NCBI RefSeq assembly: GCF_018860425.1
Contig: NZ_JAHKPI010000025.1
Location: forward strand, 876,381-940,380
Reading direction: 5' to 3'
Origin: Marinobacter sp. F3R08
GTDB taxonomy: Bacteria; Pseudomonadota; Gammaproteobacteria; Pseudomonadales; Oleiphilaceae
DNA: 64,000 bases
The notes below the pieces were generated by a model. It was not told where the DNA came from, ran no database searches, and saw only the letters and a list, made by a program, of their open reading frames with translations. Of the stretch, positions 51,252 through 60,806 are shown piece after piece (within the stretch, counting starts at the first letter, position 1; each line of letters starts with the position of its first letter). The position numbers and the translations under genes were made by a program.

Positions 51252-53117
51252 TTACTCGTCATGCAATGCTGCGTATATGGTGTCGGCCAGTGATTTGCTG
51301 ATGCCTGGAACCTTGATCATCTCATCAACCCCGGCTTTGCGAAGTTCCTGTATGCCGCCAAAATACCGGATCAGGTCGCGACGCTTCTTCGGCCCCACGC
51401 CTTCAATGCCTTCCAGCGTAGACTGTCGGCGTTTCTTGTCCCGACGGGCCCGGTGCCCGGTAATGGCAAAACGGTGTGATTCATCCCGAATGTGCTGGAT
51501 CAGGTGCAGAGCTGGCGAATCAGCCGGAGCCCGAAACACATCGCCCGTCATGGCATCGATGAGCTGCTCCATGCCCGCCCGACGGGTGACACCCTTGGCG
51601 ACACCGATCAGCGGAATATCTGAAATCTCAAGTTCTTCAAAGACTTCCCGGGCAATGTTCAACTGCCCCTTACCACCATCTATGAAAACCAGATCCGGGC
51701 GTTTGCCCTCCCCGGCCACCAATCGCTTGTAGCGACGGGAAAGCACCTGACGCATGGCCGCGTAATCGTCGCCGGCGGTAACGCCTTCAATATTGTACAG
51801 CCGATAGTCACTTTTCAGAGGGCCATTCTCATCGAAAACGACACAGGATGCGACGGTATTCTCCCCATGGCTATGACTGATATCGAAACACTCCATGCGC
51901 GAAGGGGTCTCCGCCAACTCGAGGAGATCCCTGAGTGCCAGCAGGCGACGGAAGACTGTCTCTTTGCTGGCCAGATGGGTAAGCAGTGTCTGACGGGCGT
52001 TGGTCATAGCCAGTTCCAGCCACCGGCGCCGTTCGCCACGAACATTACCCCTTATCCGGGTCTCACGGTTCGCCGATTCGGTTAAGGCCTGAGCCAACAG
52101 CTCCTGGCCATCCACCTCGACAGGCACCAGTATATCCCGAGGAATCTCCCGGCGGGTGTTACCACCAAAATAATATTGGCCAAGAAAAGCACTTAGAAGC
52201 TCGCCTTCTGTCTGCTCAATGGAGTACCGGGGAAAGTAGTCCTTGGTACCCAACACACGGCCACCGCGCACGATGATCACCACGATACACACAACACCGG
52301 CATCCTGGGCAATGGCAATGACATCGGCGTCACCGCCCTCACCGTCGACGGATTGCTGTTCCTGAACATGGCGCAGATGATTGATCTGATCCCGATAGGC
52401 CGCCGCCTTTTCAAACTCCAGGCTCTTCGACGCCGTTTCCATGGCATTCATCAGGTCGTGAATGATGGCCGGGTTCTTTCCTTCCAGGAACATGGCGGCG
52501 TGACGGATGTCCTGCTGGTATTCCTCAGGCGTGACATAGCCCACACACGGCGCGGTGCAACGGTTGATCTGATACTGCAGACAAGGCCTGGTACGATTCC
52601 TAAAATAGCTTTCATTACAGGATCTTATACGGAAAACCTTTTGCAGAATATTAAGACTTTCCTTAACCGCACCCGAGCTTGGAAATGGCCCGAACCAGGT
52701 ACCGCCACCCTTCTTGGTGCGCCCGCGACGAAACGTCAGTGAGGGGTAGTCGTCGTGGGAGGACAGGTAGATATAGGGGTAGGATTTATCGTCACGGAGC
52801 AGGATATTGTAGGGCGGCCGTAACGACTTGATCAGGTTCTGCTCAAGTAACAGCGCCTCGGTTTCACTGCCGGTAATTGTCACCTCGATAGAGGCTATCT
52901 TGCTGACCAGAGCTTCGGTTTTCGGCGCCAGACCGGTCTTGCGGAAATAGCTGCCTACCCGCTTTTTCAGGTTGCGGGCTTTGCCCACGTACAACACCGA
53001 GCCGCCATCGTCGTACATTCTGTAGACGCCAGGCCGTTCGGTAAGCTGTTTCAGGAAGCTCTTACTGTCAAACTCCCCGATGTGTGTACTCTCAGGGTCA
53101 GACCTTGTCGGCATCAA
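51252..53117 (-). CDS. uvrC: Excinuclease ABC subunit C
   Basis: A 621-residue protein with an N-terminal GIY-YIG nuclease domain (PGVYRMYD ... VLYVGKARNLKKRV), a UVR helical region and the C-terminal RNase-H-like and helix-hairpin-helix domains (IEGVGPKKRRDLIRYFGG). UvrC makes both incisions in nucleotide excision repair. It overlaps the end of gacA by 20 bases, the conserved gacA-uvrC arrangement of gammaproteobacteria. Confidence 0.97.
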   Translation of the reverse strand: MMPTRSDPESTHIGEFDSKSFLKQLTERPGVYRMYDDGGSVLYVGKARNLKKRVGSYFRKTGLAPKTEALVSKIASIEVTITGSETEALLLEQNLIKSLRPPYNILLRDDKSYPYIYLSSHDDYPSLTFRRGRTKKGGGTWFGPFPSSGAVKESLNILQKVFRIRSCNESYFRNRTRPCLQYQINRCTAPCVGYVTPEEYQQDIRHAAMFLEGKNPAIIHDLMNAMETASKSLEFEKAAAYRDQINHLRHVQEQQSVDGEGGDADVIAIAQDAGVVCIVVIIVRGGRVLGTKDYFPRYSIEQTEGELLSAFLGQYYFGGNTRREIPRDILVPVEVDGQELLAQALTESANRETRIRGNVRGERRRWLELAMTNARQTLLTHLASKETVFRRLLALRDLLELAETPSRMECFDISHSHGENTVASCVVFDENGPLKSDYRLYNIEGVTAGDDYAAMRQVLSRRYKRLVAGEGKRPDLVFIDGGKGQLNIAREVFEELEISDIPLIGVAKGVTRRAGMEQLIDAMTGDVFRAPADSPALHLIQHIRDESHRFAITGHRARRDKKRRQSTLEGIEGVGPKKRRDLIRYFGGIQELRKAGVDEMIKVPGISKSLADTIYAALHDE

Positions 53118-53760
53118 GCAGTCCGAGCCGCACGGCCATCAGGGCCAGTTCAACATCACTGGAGATTTCCAGCTTTTCGAAAATCCGGTAGCGGTAACTG
53201 TTCACCGTTTTCGGGCTCAGACACAGCTTGTCCGAGATATCCTGAACTTTCTGACAGTCCACCACCATCATGGCAATCTGCATTTCCCGCTCGGATAGCC
53301 GTTCGAACAGCGAGAGCTCGCCGTCTTCATCCCGGTCACCACCGCCAAGCTGTTTCAGGGCCATTTTCTGGGCAATTTCCGGACTGATGTAGCGTTGCCC
53401 CGAGTGGGCCATACGAATGGCACGGACCATCTCTTTGATGTCTGCACCTTTGGTGATGTACGCAGTGGCGCCACTTTGCATAACCCGGGTTGGATAAGGA
53501 TCGTCCGCACAGGCGGTGACAACGATTACCCGGATGGAATCATCAATGCGAAGAATACGGCGAGTCGCCTCCAGGCCGCCGATACCGGGCATGCGGATAT
53601 CCATGAGAACGATATCCGGCCGGTGCTGCCGAACGAAATCAATAGACGCCTCTCCGGATGCCTCCTGCCCGATGACCTCAATATCCGGGTTGTCTGAGAG
53701 CATTCGGGTAATACCCGATCTCACCAGCTCATGGTCATCAACAACCAGTACCCTGATCAA
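53098..53760 (-). CDS. gacA: Response regulator GacA/UvrY
   Basis: A 220-residue response regulator. The receiver domain starts IRVLVVDDHELVRSGITRML, with the phospho-Asp in VLMDIRMPG (about residue 54) and a conserved Lys in YITKGA. A LuxR-type helix-turn-helix follows (LSEREMQIAMMVVDCQ ... LSPKTVNSYRYRIF). Upstream of uvrC and pgsA, this is GacA, which switches on the small RNAs of the Csr/Rsm system. The sensor GacS lies elsewhere. Confidence 0.95.
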   Translation of the reverse strand: MIRVLVVDDHELVRSGITRMLSDNPDIEVIGQEASGEASIDFVRQHRPDIVLMDIRMPGIGGLEATRRILRIDDSIRVIVVTACADDPYPTRVMQSGATAYITKGADIKEMVRAIRMAHSGQRYISPEIAQKMALKQLGGGDRDEDGELSLFERLSEREMQIAMMVVDCQKVQDISDKLCLSPKTVNSYRYRIFEKLEISSDVELALMAVRLGLLDADKV

Positions 53761-53855
53761 ATTCCACCTCGCACGTGCCTCAAAACAGGGCGATTGTATC
53801 GTTTAGTGTCGGCCCCCGGTAGGTGTAAAGCCAAATACCGTGACGCATATGGCGG

Positions 53856-54107
53856 TTAGGCCGGCACATCCAGGCCCGCGGTGTTCTCCACCGGGTCGAA
53901 CCAGACAACCAGATCGCCCCGGCGAACCGCAGATAACACCTTGCCCTGTTCGTCCAGCGGGCTCTCCGTGTCGTTCAGCCCGTGGTAGCGGGTACAGTAC
54001 TCTTCTACCAGGCCCTGAATCTGATCTGCCGTCAGCAAATCGGCATCAACAATGAACTTTTCCTGCCTTGGGTCCTGCTCGGGCCGATGTCCGGTACTGT
54101 CTGTCAT
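53856..54107 (-). CDS. YheU-like small protein (UPF0270 type)
   Basis: The start at ATG 54107 follows GGGAGG by 5 bases. The 83-residue acidic cytoplasmic protein contains LTADQIQGLVEEYCTRYHG and, near the end, AVRRGDLVVWFDP, which recall the YheU/UPF0270 family. No function is known. It lies between gacA and the chemoreceptor gene on the same strand. Confidence 0.65.
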   Translation of the reverse strand: MTDSTGHRPEQDPRQEKFIVDADLLTADQIQGLVEEYCTRYHGLNDTESPLDEQGKVLSAVRRGDLVVWFDPVENTAGLDVPA

Positions 54108-54191
54108 ACTGCCTCCCATGTTAACACCATGGTAAGCATAATATCGGTAAGTGAGAAGCCCGGTTACGGAACCAGGGAGACAGTGCGTCGC

Positions 54192-55811
54192 TCAGGCAGA
54201 GTCTGCGGCAGTTTTGAAGCGTGCGATCAATTGTCGCATCGAAACCGACTCCTGCCGTAACGCCTCGCTCACGTTGCGGGTTTGCTCGACACTCCGGATC
54301 AGGACGTCAGCACTGTCGTCCAGTGCATCAGCCCGGCGCCCCACCCGCCCGATTTCATCACGTTGTAATGCTACAGCAGAACTGATCTCGCTACTGTGGC
54401 GTTCCAGATCGACGAATTGCCCCTGCAACGATTCCAGATGCCCCTTGAGCTCGGCCAGGTGCTTGCGGTTACTGCTCCCCGCATCACGCATTTCCTCCAG
54501 TTGACCATCTACACTGCCGACTCCGGAAACGAGATCCTGTACCCATTGAGATATATTCCGGGTGGACTCGGACGTTCGGCGGGATAATGTCCTGACTTCA
54601 TCAGCCACCACCGCGAAACCGCGACCATGCTCGCCGGCACGAGCCGCCTCAATAGCCGCGTTCAGGGCCAGCAGATTGGTTTGCTCCGCGATCTCGGCGA
54701 TCACACCGATGACCTGTTTGATTTTCCCAGTAGACTCGCTCAGAGCGTGAATTGAGCCCGAAACACGGGATATAACGTTTACGGTGTGATCTGCAGCCTC
54801 TTCACTGGTCGAGAGCCGGCTCTGGACTTCTTTATTGGCCGCGACAGCTGTTTCTACGGTGGTGGCCGATTCGTCGGTCGCACGTTCGATGGCTGACGCC
54901 TGATCCGCAATAGCTGCCATTGACTGGCTGACATCATGAATCTGCCTCCGGGTTTGCTCGGATGCTGCCTGGAGCGATTCCGCGCCGTTATCCAGAGCGC
55001 CGGAGCGTTCGTCCAGACCGCCAGCAGCGGAGCGGATATCACCGATGAAATGCTCGAACCGGGAAACCAGGCCACCCAGAGCCTTCGCCACTCCAGCCAC
55101 TTCATCGCGTCCTTTCAGAACCGGAACCCGGGTCAGGTCGGCGTTCTTCTCCATGGCCTCCAGATCACTTTCCATACCCTGCAAACGCAGGATGACAGAC
55201 TGTCGCAACCATCCGGTCATCAGCACAACAATCATCAGAAAGGACACAGATCCGATCACCAGGAAATTCTGCTGTGCATCAAGGAATGACAACAACTCAT
55301 CGGCCCCGGCTGAGACCGATTCGCGACTCTGACGCTGACGCTCTGCGATCGCTCCGAGCATGGGCTCCATGGCCGGAAACAGATCAAAGTCGACCACCTG
55401 GCCGACACGGTAATAGCTTTTCTCAGCGATGCCATCCTTCATTCGGGCCATCAAAGCCTGAACCCGTTTGAAATCCTCGCTGTGAACCTCCGCCCAGCTA
55501 TCAAGACCGGTATCTTCTTCGAGACTTCGCCAATGCCCGGGTAAAGCAGTTTCAAGACGGCTGAATTCGGTCTCGATCTCATCCCAGAGCAACAGTTGCG
55601 CCTTGATCTTGTAGGCGAGATCCTGGAGGTGTCGGTGATCCTGCGCGAGGTCTGCGAGAAGCCAGGTTTCGTGCAGATTGTTTCGGATCAGGGTTTTGGA
55701 CGCATCTTCGGCTTTCAGGATGATGCTCCAGGACAAAGCGGAAAGTCCCGCCAGGGCAAAGACCGAGAGAAAGGCGAAAAACAGAATTCGGGTTCTTACT
55801 GTGCTGAACAT
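54192..55811 (-). CDS. Methyl-accepting chemotaxis protein
   Basis: The start at MFSTVRTRILFFAF (55811) has GGAG 7 bases upstream. The 539-residue receptor has two membrane helices (about 8-30 and 185-205), a helical periplasmic sensor domain of about 150 residues, a HAMP domain and a cytoplasmic signalling hairpin. The conserved tip reads IAEIAEQTNLLALNAAIEAA, with GRGFAVVADEVRTLSRRT just after. The ligand is unknown. Confidence 0.94.
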   Translation of the reverse strand: MFSTVRTRILFFAFLSVFALAGLSALSWSIILKAEDASKTLIRNNLHETWLLADLAQDHRHLQDLAYKIKAQLLLWDEIETEFSRLETALPGHWRSLEEDTGLDSWAEVHSEDFKRVQALMARMKDGIAEKSYYRVGQVVDFDLFPAMEPMLGAIAERQRQSRESVSAGADELLSFLDAQQNFLVIGSVSFLMIVVLMTGWLRQSVILRLQGMESDLEAMEKNADLTRVPVLKGRDEVAGVAKALGGLVSRFEHFIGDIRSAAGGLDERSGALDNGAESLQAASEQTRRQIHDVSQSMAAIADQASAIERATDESATTVETAVAANKEVQSRLSTSEEAADHTVNVISRVSGSIHALSESTGKIKQVIGVIAEIAEQTNLLALNAAIEAARAGEHGRGFAVVADEVRTLSRRTSESTRNISQWVQDLVSGVGSVDGQLEEMRDAGSSNRKHLAELKGHLESLQGQFVDLERHSSEISSAVALQRDEIGRVGRRADALDDSADVLIRSVEQTRNVSEALRQESVSMRQLIARFKTAADSA

Positions 55812-55977
55812 GACAGCTCCAAAAACGGGGAATAGCGAAATGCTATGTCGTTTTTGTGACACTTTTATGGCCCAAAGTGCGCCAATCCTCCACATTGGTG
55901 GCCTGCCAGACGGTTAACCTCTTCAAAAGAAACCATCATTTCTCTATGATCGCCGCTTTCTTAACGTTTGGATGCTA

Positions 55978-56682
55978 ATGAATCAGTCCGTTTTCCGTCT
56001 GACACTGCCGATCTTGTTCGGCTACCTCCCGCTTGGGATGGCATTTGGTGTGCTGTTCACCACCCAGCTGGACTATGCCTGGTGGACGGCCCCCCTGATG
56101 GGCATTGTCATTTACGCCGGTGCCGGGCAAATACTTGCGGTGAGCCTGCTGGCGTTAAATGCCGGCCTGCTGGAGGTGTGCATCGCCATGTTTGTTCTCA
56201 ATGCCCGCCATCTTTTCTACGGATTGTCTCTGCTTGGCCAGTTCAAGGGCGCCGGTTGGCGCAAGCTCTATCTGATTTTCGGGCTGACCGATGAAACTTA
56301 CTCTCTGCTCACCAGCAGACCCCGGGGAACCGACAGGGCTTACGAACAGGAACTGGACTTCAGGATCACCGGGTTCAACCAGTGCTATTGGGTGGTGGGA
56401 TGCACAATTGGCGCACTGCTTGGCGAGAACGTGGTCTTTGACAGTACCGGAATTGAGTTTGCACTGGTAGCTCTGTTCCTTGTTCTGACCCTGGAACAGT
56501 TCAAGGCTTTGGGCGAGGGATTTCCGATCTGGCTTGGCGCGGCGGCGGCTGGTGTTGCCATGCTGATGCTTCCTTCAGCACACCAGTTGATCGGCGCAAT
56601 AGCCCTCGTTACCGCAGCACTCCTCGTACAGTATCGGAAGAGTCATGGTCAGCCATCTGAAGAGGAGTCCAAACATGGGTGA
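55978..56682 (+). CDS. azlC: AzlC-family branched-chain amino acid exporter, large subunit
   Basis: A 234-residue inner-membrane protein with about seven helices. It has the AzlC motifs LPLGMAFGVLF, APLMGIVIYAGAGQ and FVLNARHLFYG. AzlC and AzlD together export branched-chain amino acids and related compounds. Two ATGs (55972 and 55978) are possible starts; the second has a nearer GGATG. AzlD overlaps its 3' end. Confidence 0.92.
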   Translation: MNQSVFRLTLPILFGYLPLGMAFGVLFTTQLDYAWWTAPLMGIVIYAGAGQILAVSLLALNAGLLEVCIAMFVLNARHLFYGLSLLGQFKGAGWRKLYLIFGLTDETYSLLTSRPRGTDRAYEQELDFRITGFNQCYWVVGCTIGALLGENVVFDSTGIEFALVALFLVLTLEQFKALGEGFPIWLGAAAAGVAMLMLPSAHQLIGAIALVTAALLVQYRKSHGQPSEEESKHG

Positions 56683-57004
56683 GTCTGGCTATCTCGCCGC
56701 GTTCATTGTGGTAGCAGCGGCCGCAACCTTTGCCACGCGGGTGATTCCGTTCCTGTTTTTCGCGCGTCACACGGAACATCCTCTGGTACGTCATCTCGGG
56801 CGTTATCTTCCGGCGGCGGTCATGGCGCTGCTGGCAACCGTGTTTCTGCAACGCTCGGCGGACTGGAACGGCTTATGGATGGGATTTGACGCACTGCTAC
56901 CCGGCGCTCTGGTGATTATCATCCATTTATGGCGCCGGAATGCCCTGCTCTCTATCGCAGTCGGGACCATCAGCTATATGGCTATTCAGCAAGCCGGGAT
57001 CTGA
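56675..57004 (+). CDS. azlD: AzlD-family branched-chain amino acid exporter, small subunit
   Basis: The start at MGESGYLAAFIV (56675) has AGAGGAG 7 bases upstream; it overlaps azlC by 8 bases. The 109-residue protein has four membrane helices and the AzlD pattern ATFATRVIPFLFFARH. It works as the second half of the AzlCD exporter. Confidence 0.92.
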   Translation: MGESGYLAAFIVVAAAATFATRVIPFLFFARHTEHPLVRHLGRYLPAAVMALLATVFLQRSADWNGLWMGFDALLPGALVIIIHLWRRNALLSIAVGTISYMAIQQAGI

Positions 57005-57010
57005 TCAGAA

Positions 57011-57409
57011 TCAGTTTTCGATATTGGCTACCAGCCGTGAGTCCTGAAGGGCGGCCGTCCGGTGTTTGACAACGCCCTTGTATTCCCGGCTTTCGATCAT
57101 GGCCATGAAGGCGTCAATTGACGGGTATCGAACCAGCAACACCTGATCCCAGGATTCATCCGGAGGCGCAATCAGCGACCCCACACTACGACCTGACCAG
57201 ATAACTTCAGCGCCTACTGATTCCACACAGGCAGCGGCCTCTTCCATATAAAGCTTGTAAGCTTCCCGCCCGGTTCGTTCAGGCTCCTCTTCCTTGTAAT
57301 GGGCACGGTCACGGAAGCGCATCAGATTCAACATGACCACGGGTTGGTCTTTCGGGGTATCCGCCAGCACTTTTTTCAGCTGTTCGGTCGCGGGATTCAC
57401 AGCGTCCAT
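57011..57409 (-). CDS. DUF1330 family protein
   Basis: The start at MDAVNPATEQLKKVL (57409) follows AGAGGA; longer in-frame starts at 57424 and 57493 exist. The 132-residue protein has the DUF1330 dimeric alpha/beta-barrel (ferredoxin-like) pattern, seen as VVMLNLMRFRDRA, WDQVLLVRYPSIDAFMAM and EYKGVVKHRTAAL. Relatives are small, of unknown or debated enzymic activity. It converges with azlD. Confidence 0.85.
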   Translation of the reverse strand: MDAVNPATEQLKKVLADTPKDQPVVMLNLMRFRDRAHYKEEEPERTGREAYKLYMEEAAACVESVGAEVIWSGRSVGSLIAPPDESWDQVLLVRYPSIDAFMAMIESREYKGVVKHRTAALQDSRLVANIEN

Positions 57410-57677
57410 CCTTGTCCTCTTCATCTCATGTTTCCGGGGCTTACTATAGCTCAGGCTGGAGGCGTCCACGCAAGCGATTTTATTACCTTTCATTCAGATT
57501 GCCCGTTTATCTCCCTGCTTCGCGGGGCTTCAATGAGAGATACGCAAACCTCATCAATACTTCATTTCATCGTTTTATAGCCCATACCTTGGTGGTATTC
57601 CCGTAGCATCCTAGCTTTCTCCCCGCTTATAATTCCGGAGCACTCTTTCCATTTCCCCGAACTAATGGTCTCATCAA

Positions 57678-58625
57678 ATGAACCTGATCGAACTGTTCCA
57701 GCAAACCCTGGAAACAACATTGCCGGTGTTTGCCATGGTCTTTATCGGTCTGGGACTGCGCCGGATTGGCTGGATCGACAATGCTTTCATTAACACCGCC
57801 TCAGCGCTGGTGTTCAAAGCCACACTGCCGACACTGGTATTTCTGAGCATCATTCGGGCAGACCTGGATACCGCGTTCAACCCTGGCCTTCTGGTCTTTT
57901 ACCTCAGCGCAACCCTGGCGAGCTTTGTTATTACCTGGCTCTGGGCCCGCTGGCGCGTTGTTCGGGACGACCGGGGCGTCTATGTGCAAGGTGCGTTTCG
58001 GGGGAACTGTGGCATCGTCGGCCTGGCGCTTGCTGCCAACCTGTACGGGGATTTTGGCCTGTCGGCCGGTGGGATACTTCTTGGGCTGGTGATCATTTCT
58101 TACAACGTTCTGTCGGTGATCGTTCTGGTGGCCTATCAGCCAGGGCAAACCACAGACTGGACAAAGATCTTTCACGACATCATCCGCAACCCTCTCATTC
58201 TGGCAGTATGTGTGGCCATTCCCGTTGCCGCACTGGATATCACTCTTCCTGGCTGGATAATGATCAGCGGAGACTATTTTGCATCCCTTACCCTCCCCCT
58301 TGCTCTGCTGTGTATCGGCGCCACCGTCTCCCTGAACGCCATCCGCAACGACAGTAAAACAGCTCTGGGGTCGAGCCTCTTCAAGATGGTCGTTTTGCCA
58401 GCGGTCTGCACCGTCGCCGCGTGGCTGGCAGGTTTTCGGGGTTCGGAACTGGGGCTGATGTTTCTGTTTTTTGCCAGCCCCACCGCTGCCGCCAGTTTCG
58501 TGATGGTGAAAGCACTGGGCGGAAATGACCGGTTAGCGGCAAACATCATTGCGCTCACCACGCTACTGGCGAGCATCACGGTAACCCTCGGAGTCTTCAT
58601 TCTGCGAAGTGCGGAACTGATCTAG
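57678..58625 (+). CDS. AEC-family (auxin efflux carrier type) permease
   Basis: A 315-residue membrane protein with ten predicted helices and the AEC-type start TTLPVFAMVFIGLGLRRIGW, plus the sequence RGNCGIVGLALAANLYG in helix 4. Bacterial AEC permeases carry malonate, malate or amino acid derivatives; the substrate is not clear here. It stands alone between a convergent and a small gene. Confidence 0.87.
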   Translation: MNLIELFQQTLETTLPVFAMVFIGLGLRRIGWIDNAFINTASALVFKATLPTLVFLSIIRADLDTAFNPGLLVFYLSATLASFVITWLWARWRVVRDDRGVYVQGAFRGNCGIVGLALAANLYGDFGLSAGGILLGLVIISYNVLSVIVLVAYQPGQTTDWTKIFHDIIRNPLILAVCVAIPVAALDITLPGWIMISGDYFASLTLPLALLCIGATVSLNAIRNDSKTALGSSLFKMVVLPAVCTVAAWLAGFRGSELGLMFLFFASPTAAASFVMVKALGGNDRLAANIIALTTLLASITVTLGVFILRSAELI

Positions 58626-58805
58626 ATAACCCAATCGATTGAGTTGCCGTGACAGAACGCCTCACAGATCAGGGCATCGGAATACCCGGTTGCACTCTGT
58701 TTCAGGTGAGTATCGACCATGGCTCTGCGCACGCCTTGAAGTTCTCCTGCCCGAACCGTTAGATTGAATTAAAGCCTGACACGACAGAATTAGCGGGGGA
58801 AAATC

Positions 58806-59081
58806 ATGGATAACACACGCTGGCGACTTCTGGTATCCGGGCGGGTGCAGGGTGTTTACTATCGCGCCTCAACGCAGGAAATGGCATCCTCCCTGGGGCT
58901 CACCGGCTACGCTTGCAACCTTCCCGATGGCCGGGTTCAGATCATTGCAGAAGGGCCAAAGGACGGGTTGAATCAGCTCAAGACCTGGTGTGCGGACGGA
59001 CCACCTGCTGCGAGGGTAGACTCTGTTGATGCTTCCCTCGAAACCCCCACCGGAGAATTCAGCGATTTCGGAGTGCGCTAG
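58806..59081 (+). CDS. acyP: Acylphosphatase
   Basis: A 91-residue cytoplasmic enzyme with the acylphosphatase fingerprints GRVQGVYYRAST (catalytic Arg in the loop) and GYACNLPDGRVQIIAEG (catalytic Asn). It hydrolyses acyl-phosphates such as carbamoyl phosphate. Complete and of normal length. Its promoter must lie in the 180-base gap after the AEC gene, where I see no other feature. Confidence 0.96.
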   Translation: MDNTRWRLLVSGRVQGVYYRASTQEMASSLGLTGYACNLPDGRVQIIAEGPKDGLNQLKTWCADGPPAARVDSVDASLETPTGEFSDFGVR

Positions 59082-59139
59082 CCAATGAGCCCTGGAATGA
59101 GAACTGCCAAAAACCAGCCGTTGTATCGAGGATCAAACC

Positions 59140-59745
59140 ATGCACAAAGACAAGCCGTTTTCCCAATCCTGCGAAAACAATAAAGCGCCGATTCTGGAAA
59201 AGCTTGCGGGAGTTTTCAAACAGCCGGGGACGATTCTCGAAATCGGTACAGGCACAGGTCAGCACGCGGTGCATTTTGCCAGCCATTTACCACATCTGAC
59301 GTGGCAGCCCAGCGACCACCCCCGCAACGCCCAACTCTCCAATTCCTGGCTCCAGGATTCAGGCCTGACGAACATCTATCCGCCTATCGCCCTGAACGTA
59401 TTGGATGGTGACTGGTCCAGCTTGCCCGCCATTACCGGTGCGTTTTCCGCCAACACAGCCCACATCATGGCCTGGCACGAAGTGCAGGCGATGTTTCGCG
59501 GCATCTCCGGAGTAATGCCTGTGGATGGTATTTTCTGCCTGTACGGGCCTTTCAGCTACAGTGGGCAGCATACCAGTGAAGGTAACGAACGGTTCGACCG
59601 CAGCCTGAACGCTGAGGCTTCGCATATGGGAATAAGGGACATGGAGGATATCAAGGCTCTCGGCGAACACAGTGGCCTGGCGCTTGAGGAAGATTTTGAT
59701 ATGCCGGCCAATAATCGCCTGCTGGTTTGGCGAAAGGTCGGTTAA
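59140..59745 (+). CDS. DUF938 family SAM-dependent methyltransferase-like protein
   Basis: A 201-residue cytoplasmic protein with motif I TILEIGTGTGQHAVHFAS and the DUF938 patterns WQPSDHPRN and CLYGPFSYSGQHTSEGN. The family is widespread in proteobacteria and has no agreed substrate. It starts 58 bases after acylphosphatase and may be co-transcribed with it. Confidence 0.88.
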   Translation: MHKDKPFSQSCENNKAPILEKLAGVFKQPGTILEIGTGTGQHAVHFASHLPHLTWQPSDHPRNAQLSNSWLQDSGLTNIYPPIALNVLDGDWSSLPAITGAFSANTAHIMAWHEVQAMFRGISGVMPVDGIFCLYGPFSYSGQHTSEGNERFDRSLNAEASHMGIRDMEDIKALGEHSGLALEEDFDMPANNRLLVWRKVG

Positions 59746-59768
59746 AAGAGAAAGATTCGAGCCCGGTT

Positions 59769-59818
59769 ACGGGGATTCAGACATCCGGTAACGGATGTGA
59801 TTATCCGGAATCCCCCGT
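59769..59818. repeat. Nested inverted repeats (two stacked stems)
   Basis: An outer pair, ACGGGGATTC (59769-59778) with GAATCCCCCGT (59808-59818, one extra C), encloses a perfect inner hairpin, ACATCCG (59781-59787), loop GTAA, CGGATGT (59792-59798). No T tract follows either stem. It lies just downstream of the DUF938 gene. Confidence 0.6.
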
Positions 59819-59865
59819 GCCTCGATCAGATCTGAAGAGCTTATTTTTATCCTGCAGATCGGGCA

Positions 59866-59892
59866 ATAAAAAACCCCAGCAATGCTGGGGTT
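59866..59892 (-). terminator. Rho-independent terminator for tRNA-Ser
   Basis: A perfect stem AACCCCAGC/GCTGGGGTT with loop ATT (59872-59892) is followed on the minus strand by TTTTTTAT. It is placed 6 bases after the encoded CCA of tRNA-Ser. It may also stop plus-strand transcripts, but the T tract serves the minus strand. Confidence 0.9.
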
Positions 59893-59898
59893 CTGTAT

Positions 59899-59989
59899 TG
59901 GCGGAGAGGGAGGGATTCGAACCCTCGATACGCTATTAACGTATACACACTTTCCAGGCGTGCGCCTTCAGCCACTCGGCCACCTCTCC
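59899..59989 (-). tRNA. tRNA-Ser (GGA)
   Basis: A 91-base class II tRNA on the minus strand begins GGAGAGGTGGCCGAGTGG. It has the anticodon loop CTGGAAA (GGA), a long variable arm (TACGTTAATAGCGTA region) and GTTCGAATC in the T arm, with encoded CCA. A terminator follows directly. Confidence 0.96.
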
Positions 59990-60210
59990 AATAAACTGTT
60001 TCAAATCAGCTACGTCGTCGCTCATTTGAGGGCGCAAACTTTAATGGTTTTATAGACGCTTGGCAACTCCCAAGAGAAAAATCATCAAAAAAAGATGTGC
60101 GGACGACCTTCCCCATACAAGTTGAACAGATTCGCGACTATCGTAATCCACCATGGCCAATTATCATCGGGGTTTTGAGGGCGATCCCCCGGATCCAGGA
60201 GAATATAACA

Positions 60211-60741
60211 ATGCTGATGAAAGCCGAACAATCGACCCTAGTGATCATCGACGTTCAGGAAAAACTGATGCCTGCTATCAGCCACGGCGATGAGGTTGTA
60301 GAACGATGCACTGCTCTGGCCACGATTGCAGGGCTTATTCAGGTACCTGTTCTGGGTACCGAACAACTGCCGGACAAGCTGGGCCACAACGTTGAAGCCG
60401 TTCGGGAACTATGTGATCAGACTCTTTCGAAGTATCACTTCGATGCTTGCCCGGATGGTCTTGTCGACCAGCTACCGGAGGGACGGCAGCATATTGTCAT
60501 CGCCGGTTGCGAGACCCATGTCTGTATGATGCAGAGCGCCCTGAGTCTGATTGATGCAGGTTATAAAGTCTGGGTGGTGGCGGACGCTACAGGATCCCGC
60601 AACGAATTTGACCGGGACGTAGCACTGGATCGTCTGAACGAGAGCGGTGCAAGAATCGTAACGCTTGAGATGGTGGCATTTGAATGGATGCGGCACTGCA
60701 AGCACCCCCAGTTCAGAAACATCCAGGCGCTGATCAAATAG
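60211..60741 (+). CDS. Isochorismatase-family hydrolase
   Basis: The start at ATG 60211 (MLMKAEQSTLVIID) has AGGAG about 9 bases upstream; an ORF reading to 60097 lacks one. The 176-residue protein has the family triad: Asp in VIIDVQEKL, Lys in TEQLPDKLG and the nucleophile Cys in AGCETHVCMMQ. Members hydrolyse amides or ester bonds such as N-carbamoyl compounds; the substrate is not clear. The gene is alone, after tRNA-Ser. Confidence 0.92.
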   Translation: MLMKAEQSTLVIIDVQEKLMPAISHGDEVVERCTALATIAGLIQVPVLGTEQLPDKLGHNVEAVRELCDQTLSKYHFDACPDGLVDQLPEGRQHIVIAGCETHVCMMQSALSLIDAGYKVWVVADATGSRNEFDRDVALDRLNESGARIVTLEMVAFEWMRHCKHPQFRNIQALIK

Positions 60742-60806
60742 AGGCATCCGGCAAGCCGGTGCAGACGTAACATTCCAGCCAATGACCCGTGGCTTTGAGG
60801 TTCACA

